Shown here one piece after another: positions 58,536-64,000 of a stretch of DNA of 64,000 nucleotides. The stretch is from Micromonospora echinofusca (GTDB lineage Bacteria > Actinomycetota > Actinomycetes > Mycobacteriales > Micromonosporaceae). A program made the position numbers and the translations under genes. The notes below the pieces were generated by a model that was given only the letters and a program-made list of their open reading frames with translations, ran no database searches and had not been told where the DNA came from. Position 1 is the first letter of the stretch. Every line of letters begins with the position of its first letter. The stretch spans positions 496,001 to 560,000 of the forward strand of contig NZ_LT607733.1 of the NCBI RefSeq assembly GCF_900091445.1, given 5' to 3'.

Positions 58536-58663
58536 GAAGACTCGTCTGTACGCGTCGTGCGGCAAACAGCCGGACACCCGGACAGCCGGACAGCCCGCGC
58601 AGCCGCGCAGCCGGACAGCCCGCGCAGCCGGACGTCGGTCCGGCCGTCGTCCGGGCAGCCGGC

Positions 58664-58669
58664 TAGGGT
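58664..58669 (+). promoter_or_regulatory. -10 element for a leaderless transcript at 58676
   Basis: TAGGGT followed by six bases and the GTG at 58676. Confidence 0.6.
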
Positions 58670-58675
58670 CGGGGC

Positions 58676-59290
58676 GTGGCCCGACGTGTGGTGGTGGCGT
58701 TACTCGGACCGGTGGCCTGGGCGCCTCCCGGCACCGACCCGGTGGAGTGGCGGGCCGCGCTCGCCGAGGACGTGGTGGACCTGCTCGCCACGCTCAACGA
58801 GGTGGAGACGGCCGTCGCCGTCACCGCAGCCGACCGGTCGCTGGCCGACGCGGTGATCTGGCCGGACACGGCCGTGTACGAGGTGCCCGAGACGACGCCG
58901 AACGCCGTCTTCGCCGCCCTCGCCGGCGCCGGCTACGACCAGGCGGCGGTGATCGCCGGGGACGCGCCCGACGTGCCGGGCCTGACCATCGGCAAGCTGC
59001 TACGCCCGCTCACCACCCGGCCGGTCGCGGTCGCGCCGGTCGAGGGCGGTGCGCCGGGGCTGCTCGGCGTGGCCGCGCGACTGCCCGTACCGGGCTGGCT
59101 CCCGCCGCTGGACCTGGACACCGCCCGCCCCGCGGCCGTGCGCGTGGCGGCGCCGCGACCCGGCGACCTCGCGGTCACCCCCGCCTGGCGGCGCCTGCGC
59201 GGGCCGGACGACCTGGCCTTCCTGGACCCGGCGGTGGAGGGGTGGGAGGCCACCCGCGCCCTGCTCTCCGGCGCCGCCCGGTCCCACTGA
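58676..59290 (+). CDS. Hypothetical protein, possible GT-A/nucleotidyltransferase-like fold
   Basis: 204 residues. ARRVVVALLGPVAWAPPG at the start and AAVIAGDAPDVPGLTIGKLLRPL near residue 90 resemble the GDxPxLP block of DUF2064/CofC-like transferases, but the match is short. The C-terminus has RRLRGPDDLAFLDP. I cannot name a function. Start fixed by the leaderless promoter. Convergent with the zincin-like gene. Confidence 0.55.
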   Translation: MARRVVVALLGPVAWAPPGTDPVEWRAALAEDVVDLLATLNEVETAVAVTAADRSLADAVIWPDTAVYEVPETTPNAVFAALAGAGYDQAAVIAGDAPDVPGLTIGKLLRPLTTRPVAVAPVEGGAPGLLGVAARLPVPGWLPPLDLDTARPAAVRVAAPRPGDLAVTPAWRRLRGPDDLAFLDPAVEGWEATRALLSGAARSH

Positions 59291-59377
59291 CCGAGCGCCG
59301 ACCGGGGCTCGGCCCCGCTGACCCGCGCGGGACCACGGACGGGCTGCCCGACCGCGCGACGAGGTCGCCGGATCGCG

Positions 59378-59422
59378 CGACGAGGGCCGCCCAGACCCCG
59401 GTGGGTCGGGCGGCCCTCGTCG
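59378..59422. terminator. Bidirectional hairpin between 58676-59290 and the zincin-like gene
   Basis: Perfect 15-base arms CGACGAGGGCCGCCC (59378-59392) and GGGCGGCCCTCGTCG (59408-59422); the loop can fold into GACCCC/GGGTC. No U-tract. Confidence 0.8.
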
Positions 59423-59431
59423 TCGAGGCGA

Positions 59432-60739
59432 TCAGGGGCGGCTGGCGTCGCCGTCCTCGGTGCCGTCGTCAGGCCGCTGCTGCCCCGGCTCGCCCGGGGA
59501 CTTCTCCTCCGGGCCGCCCGGCGCGCTGAAGTCGAAGTTCTCCAACTCGCCGAGGTCCCACTCGGACATCGCGAAGGCCACCGGGTCGGCGAAGTCGTCG
59601 TCGGAGGGGAGCAGGTCGGGGTGGCCCCACAGGGCGTCCCGGCCCGAGATGCCCCGGTGCTCGGTGAGCGCCGCCCACAGCGCCGCCGCCTCGCGCAGCC
59701 GGCGCGGACGCAGTTCCAGGCCGACCAGCGCCGCGAAGGTCTGCTCCGCCGGGCCACCGGCGGCCCGGCGACGACGGAACGCCTCGCCGAGGCTCACGAC
59801 GTTGGGCAGCCGGCCGCTCGCCGCGCTGTCCACCACGTGGCACACCCAGCCCTCGACCAGTGCCAGGGCGGTCTCCAGCCGGGCCAGGGACGCCTTCTGC
59901 GCCGGGCTGTCCTCCGGCGTGAAGATGCCCTCCAGCGCGATCGCCTGCATCGACTCCGGATCGGTGGGGTCGACCCGGCCCATCGCCTCCTCGATCGCCT
60001 CCCGGTTGACCCGGATGCCGGCGGCGTACATCTCCACGGCGTTGAGCACGTGCCCGCGCAGCCACGGCACGTGCTGGAAGAGCCGCTGGTGGGCCGCCTC
60101 GCGCAGGGCCACGTAGAGGCGCACCTCGTCCTCGGGCAGCTCCAAGCCTTCGCCGTACGCCCGGATGTTGGCCGGGATCAGCGCGGCCGTGCCGGCCGGG
60201 CCGAGCGGCAGCCCGATGTCGCCGGCGGAGAGCACCTCCGCGGCGAGCGAGCCGAGCGCCTGGCCGAGCTGGCCGCCGAAGAGCGCGCCACCGAGGGTGG
60301 CGACCATAGACTGCATCGGGCCGAGCTGGGCGCGCGCCTCCGGCGGCACCAGGTCGCCCATGGCGCCGACCATCCGGCTGGCCACCGGGTCGCAGAGCTT
60401 GCGCCAGACGTCGAGCGTCTTGTAGATCCACTCGTTGCGGTTCCAGGCCAGCGAGGTCTGGATCCCCGAGGGCAGGGCGGAGGCCGGCTCCAGCCACAGG
60501 TCGGCGAGCCGCAACGCCTCCTCCACCGCGTTGCGCTCGAAGGGCGACACCGCCGGGTCGCCCGCGGCGGCGAGCTGACTGGCGGCCACCTGCCGGGCCA
60601 GGTCCCAGTTGACCGGCCCGCTGCCCGACGCGGAGAGCAGGTGCTGCAACTGCGACATGAACTGCTGCATCTGCGCGGGATCGTTGGGGTCTGGTGGTTG
60701 CCCACCCGGGAGCGCGAAACCGAACGGAATATCAGGCAC
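59432..60739 (-). CDS. Zincin-like putative hydrolase (Rv3195-like)
   Basis: 435 residues. Contains VALREAAHQRLFQHVPWLRGH near residue 225, the degenerate HExxH-type site of the zincin_2 family (also called F420-biosynthesis-associated), and LALVEGWVCHVVD near 315 with the Glu ligand region. The N-terminus is Pro/Gly-rich (MPDIPFGFALPGG) and the C-terminus is acidic and disordered. GTG at 60739 fits a TACCGT -10 with seven bases. Divergent from the PDZ/Lon-like protease with 113 bases between; the same pair occurs as Rv3195 and Rv3194c. Enzymatic activity is not established. Confidence 0.85.
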   Translation of the reverse strand: MPDIPFGFALPGGQPPDPNDPAQMQQFMSQLQHLLSASGSGPVNWDLARQVAASQLAAAGDPAVSPFERNAVEEALRLADLWLEPASALPSGIQTSLAWNRNEWIYKTLDVWRKLCDPVASRMVGAMGDLVPPEARAQLGPMQSMVATLGGALFGGQLGQALGSLAAEVLSAGDIGLPLGPAGTAALIPANIRAYGEGLELPEDEVRLYVALREAAHQRLFQHVPWLRGHVLNAVEMYAAGIRVNREAIEEAMGRVDPTDPESMQAIALEGIFTPEDSPAQKASLARLETALALVEGWVCHVVDSAASGRLPNVVSLGEAFRRRRAAGGPAEQTFAALVGLELRPRRLREAAALWAALTEHRGISGRDALWGHPDLLPSDDDFADPVAFAMSEWDLGELENFDFSAPGGPEEKSPGEPGQQRPDDGTEDGDASRP

Positions 60740-60746
60740 GACGTCT

Positions 60747-60752
60747 ACGGTA
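60747..60752 (-). promoter_or_regulatory. -10 element for a leaderless transcript of the zincin-like gene
   Basis: TACCGT on the minus strand, seven bases before the GTG at 60739. Confidence 0.6.
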
Positions 60753-60839
60753 CGCGCGCCGCGCCCCAGGTAGCCGCCGCTGGCGTTGCGCTGAGGGCGA
60801 AGTCGCGATTCACCCGCCGGAGGCACCGATCCCGGTCGG

Positions 60840-60845
60840 TACGCT
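60840..60845 (+). promoter_or_regulatory. -10 element for a leaderless transcript of the PDZ protease gene
   Basis: TACGCT followed by seven bases and the ATG at 60853. Both divergent genes of this pair thus appear leaderless. Confidence 0.6.
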
Positions 60846-60852
60846 CTGCCGC

Positions 60853-61866
60853 ATGAGACGTCGCGGCGTGACCGTCCTGCTCGGTGCTCTGCTCACCGCT
60901 CTGCTCAGCATCGGCGTGCTCGGCGCGCCCATCCCGTACGTGGTGCTCGGCCCCGGGCCGACCGTCAACACGCTGGGCAAGGAGAACGGCAAGGAGGTCA
61001 TCCAGATCACCGGCCGGGAGACGTCCACCTCCGCCGGGCAGCTGCGGCTGACCACGGTCGGCGTGCAGCCCTCGGTCAAGCTGCGCTCCGCCATCCAGGG
61101 CTGGTTCTCCGACGACGAGGCGGTCGTGCCGCGCGAGCTGGTCTACCCGCCGGGCGAGAGCCGCGAGGAGGTCGAGGAGCGCAACGCGGAGGACTTCAAG
61201 ACCTCGCAGACCAGCGCGGAGACCGCGGCGCTGCGCGAGCTGGGCTACCCGGTGCAGGTGGTCGTGAAGACCGTCGTCGCCGACGGCCCGGCGGCCGGTG
61301 TGCTCAAGCCCGGCGACGTGCTGACCTCGGTCGACGGGCAGCCGGTGCCAGTGGCCGTCCGCCTCACGGAGCTGATCCGGGCGAAGCCGGCCGGGACGGC
61401 GCTGGAGATCGGCTACACCCGCGGCGGTGTCGCCGCGACGGCGAAGGTCACCAGCCGGGAGCAGGACAACCGGCCCCGCATCGGCGTGGAGATCGAGCAG
61501 CAGCAGCCGCACCCGTTCACCCTGAACATCGACCTGGAGGACATCGGCGGGCCGAGCGCCGGTCTGATGTTCGCTCTCGGCATCGTCGACAAGCTGACCC
61601 CGGAGGACCTGACCGGCGGGAAGATCATCGCCGGGACCGGCACGATCGACGACTCCGGGCAGGTCGGCCCGATCGGCGGCATCGCCCAGAAGCTGGTGGG
61701 CGCGAAGGACGCCGGCGCGGTGGCGTTCCTGGTGCCGGCGGCGAACTGCGCCGAGGCCGTACGCAACCCGCAGCCCGGGCTGCCCCTGCTCCGGGTCGGC
61801 TCGCTGGACGAGGCGCTGACCGCGCTCGAGACGTTGCGCGCCGGGGGCCAGCCGGCCCGCTGCTGA
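60853..61866 (+). CDS. Membrane-anchored PDZ and Lon-like serine protease (Rv3194c-like)
   Basis: 337 residues. N-terminal anchor VTVLLGALLTALLSIGVLG, a PDZ domain near 140-220 (VVADGPAAGVLKPGDVLTSVDG) and a Lon-type Ser-Lys domain. Catalytic Ser is in GGPSAGLMFAL near 238 and Lys in GGIAQKLVGAKDAGA near 277. It faces the outside of the membrane. The start is set by the leaderless promoter. Upstream of the UPF0182 gene as in mycobacteria. Confidence 0.93.
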   Translation: MRRRGVTVLLGALLTALLSIGVLGAPIPYVVLGPGPTVNTLGKENGKEVIQITGRETSTSAGQLRLTTVGVQPSVKLRSAIQGWFSDDEAVVPRELVYPPGESREEVEERNAEDFKTSQTSAETAALRELGYPVQVVVKTVVADGPAAGVLKPGDVLTSVDGQPVPVAVRLTELIRAKPAGTALEIGYTRGGVAATAKVTSREQDNRPRIGVEIEQQQPHPFTLNIDLEDIGGPSAGLMFALGIVDKLTPEDLTGGKIIAGTGTIDDSGQVGPIGGIAQKLVGAKDAGAVAFLVPAANCAEAVRNPQPGLPLLRVGSLDEALTALETLRAGGQPARC

Positions 61867-62040
61867 CCACGCGCGCGGGCGCTCCCGGCGTACGTGGCGG
61901 GCCCGCACCGGCCGGCCCGTGCGTCGACGCTTCCGCCGCGCGGCGCGACGCCCTGTGACCTTGGACCGACCCGTTCAGGAACACCCCGTACTCTGGGTGC
62001 CTGGTCGGAGCCGATCACATCGAGCGTGCGGAGCCAACAG

Positions 62041-64000
62041 TGGTCATGAAGAGCAGCAGCCCCCTGCCGAGGATGAGCCGACGCGGACGCGTCACGATCG
62101 GTGTCCTGGTCGGGGTGTTCGTGCTCTTCACCCTGCTCGGCTGGGGTGTCCAGGCGTGGACGGACTGGCTGTGGTTCGACGAGGTCCGCTACACCGGGGT
62201 CTTCACGGGGGTGCTGACGACCCGGCTGCTGCTCTTCTTCGTCGTCGGCCTGGGCATGGCGCTGATCGTCGGCGGCAACCTCTGGCTGGCCCAACGGCTG
62301 CGCCCGCGCATGCGCCCGCACTCGCCCGAGCAGGCCACCCTGGAGCGTTACCGGATGCTGCTGGGCCCCCGGCTCGGCCTGTGGATCGCGCTGGTCGCCG
62401 CCGTGGTCGGCCTCTTCGCCGGGCTGTCGGCGCAGAGCCGGTGGAACCAGTGGCTGCTCTTCCGCAACGGCGGGGACTTCGGCGTGAAGGACCCGGAGTT
62501 CGGCATCGACGTCGGCTTCTACGTCTTCCAGCTGCCGTTCCTGCGCTACCTGCTCGGGGTGGGCTTCACCGCGGTGGTGCTCTCCGTGATCGGCGCGCTC
62601 GCCGTGCACTACATCTTCGGCGGCGTCCGGCTCCAGGGCGTCGGCGACCGGATGACCAATGCCGCCCGGGCCCACCTGAGCACGCTCGTCGCGGTCTTCG
62701 TCCTGCTGAAGGCGCTCGCGTACGTGCTGGACCGGCGCGCGATGCTGCTGGAGTACGGCAACGGCCCCGTCTACGGCGCCGGCTACGCCGACGTCAACGC
62801 GTTGCTGCCGGCCAAGGAGATCCTCGCGTACATCTCCATCGTGGTGGCGATCGCGATCATCGTCTTCTCCAACGCCTGGATGCGCAACCTCGTCTGGCCG
62901 GGCATCTCGCTGGCCCTGCTGGGCGTCTCCGCCGTCGCCATCGGCGGCGTCTACCCCTGGGCCGTGCAGACCTTCGAGGTCAAGCCCAGCGCGAAGGAGA
63001 AGGAAGCGCCCTACATCGAGCGCAGCATCAAGGCCACCCGCGCGGCGTTCGGCCTGGAGGCGGCCACCACCACGCCGTACGCGGCGAGCAACCTGAGGCC
63101 GCCGGCGACCCTCGCCACGGACACCTCCGTGGTGCCGAACATCCGGCTGCTCGACCCGCAACTGGTCTCCGAGACGTACACCCAGCGCCAGCAGGTCCGG
63201 CAGTTCTACGACTTCGGCGAGAAGCTGGACGTCGACCGCTACGGCGTCAACGGCAAGGTGCAGGACTACGTGGTCGGCCTCCGCGAGGTCAACTACCGGC
63301 AGCTGACCCCCCAGCAGAACACCTGGATCAACCGGCACACCGTCTACACCCACGGCTACGGGCTGGTGGCGGCGCCCGGTAACCGGGTGGTCTGCGGCGG
63401 CCAGCCCTTCTTCGTCTCCGGTTTCCTCGGCGACCCGCAGGAGCAGCAGAAGGAGCAGGGCCAGCAGACGGGCGAGCAGTGCGCCTCGCAGACCGAGCAG
63501 ATCGCGGCCAAGCAGCCCCGCGTCTACTACGGCGAGCGGATGGACGCCAGCGACTACGCGATCGTCGGCCAGAGCGACCCGGAGCGGAAGGCCGAGTTCG
63601 ACCGTCCGGTCGGCGAGGGCGGCGAGTCCTACACCTACACCGGCGAGGGCGGCGTCGAGATCGGCTCGTTCACCCGGCGGCTGCTCTACGCGATCAAGGA
63701 GCAGGAGTCGAACTTCCTGCTCTCCGACGCGGTCAACGACAACTCCAAGCTGCTCTACGTGCGCAACCCCCGCGACCGGGTGGAGAAGGTCGCGCCGTTC
63801 CTCACTCTCGACGGCGACCCGTACCCGGCCGTGGTCGACGGTCGGATCCAGTGGATCATCGACGGCTACACGACGGCGGCGACCTACCCGTACGCGGAGC
63901 GCATCAACCTCCAGGAGCAGACCACCGACGAGCTGACCGGGCGGGGCACCTTCCAGCTCGCCCGGGAGAACGTCAACTACATCCGCAACTCGGTGAAGGC
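62041..64000 (+). CDS. UPF0182-family membrane protein (Rv3193c-like), 3' end beyond the window
   Basis: 653 codons visible. About seven hydrophobic segments in the first 330 residues (VTIGVLVGVFVLFTLLGW is the first) are followed by a large extracytoplasmic domain with VEKVAPFLTLDGDPYPAVVDG. This is the UPF0182 pattern; function unknown. GTG at 62041 is preferred since GGAG lies seven bases upstream; ATG at 62047 is alternative. A glutamine-rich insert (DPQEQQKEQGQQTGEQ) is near residue 467. A TACTCT -10 near 61989-61994 gives a short leader. Still open at base 64000. Confidence 0.92.

Noticed and set aside
58565..58640. Short direct repeats as a CRISPR-like array
   Set aside because: Units are short, adjacent and irregular, without spacers; simple GC-rich slippage repeats.

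Overview
The window is high-GC actinobacterial chromosome, most likely Micromonosporaceae (Micromonospora-like). This rests on base composition, many GTG starts, mycothiol enzymes (MshB, mycoredoxin), WhiB7, AdnAB and gene order. All calls come from reading the sequence; no database search was run. It is ordinary core chromosome: no phage, insertion sequence, CRISPR array, tRNA or rRNA was seen.

Layout. 1-3641 (minus): succinate dehydrogenase sdhC-sdhA-sdhB, sdhB running off the left edge. 3947-4183: remnant of a Uma2-type gene. 4352-10409 (plus): complete dipeptide/oligopeptide ABC operon (two ATPases, two permeases, lipoprotein). 10584-14734: S9 peptidase divergent from mshB and its membrane partner, plus a second membrane protein. 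14918-19806: GNAT enzyme, fdxA, dapC, tyrA, a SIMPL protein and a P-loop kinase. 19829-26586: large membrane hydrolase, acetyltransferase and secreted subtilisin-like protease. 26639-30686: dapD divergent from dapE, a 53-residue protein and two overlapping LOG-family genes. 30774-37909: adnA and adnB helicase-nuclease subunits. 38115-40241: cold-shock protein, DEAD-box helicase, small membrane protein. 40306-43132 (minus): ssu-type ABC transporter with a broken Rrf2 regulator beside it. 43396-46981: two M16 proteins and nudC. 47171-48951: small hypothetical, DUF397 protein and XRE/DUF5753 regulator. 49179-50863: MFS transporter and mycoredoxin. 50956-54239: uvrD2, a long regulated leader, whiB7 and a small gene. 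54441-64000: ABC1 kinase-like protein, ThiF-like protein, DUF5679 protein, SprT/YgjP-like metallopeptidase, unknown protein, zincin-like protein, PDZ/Lon-like protease and the start of a UPF0182 membrane protein. From adnA to the right edge the gene set follows, with insertions, mycobacterial Rv3202c down to Rv3193c.

Functional links. dapC, dapD and dapE serve the succinylase route to meso-diaminopimelate. dapC sits next to tyrA, which fits a shared role in aromatic amino acid transamination. mshB, mycoredoxin and nudC belong to redox homeostasis. adnA, adnB and uvrD2 act in DNA repair.

The most interesting element is the whiB7 leader (about 53117-53632). It has a WhiB7-type promoter, an 85-codon upstream ORF, and two mutually exclusive hairpins. 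One is the only terminator in the window with a U-tract. The other is an antiterminator whose 5' strand lies inside the last codons of the upstream ORF. This has the form of a ribosome-controlled attenuator for an antibiotic-resistance regulator. Other notable signals are nine promoters placed to give leaderless mRNAs, a palindromic operator shared by two distant promoters, perfect long palindromes of a likely dispersed repeat type, a cluster of DnaA boxes, a CTG start for dapC, and a NudC that has lost its zinc-ribbon cysteines.
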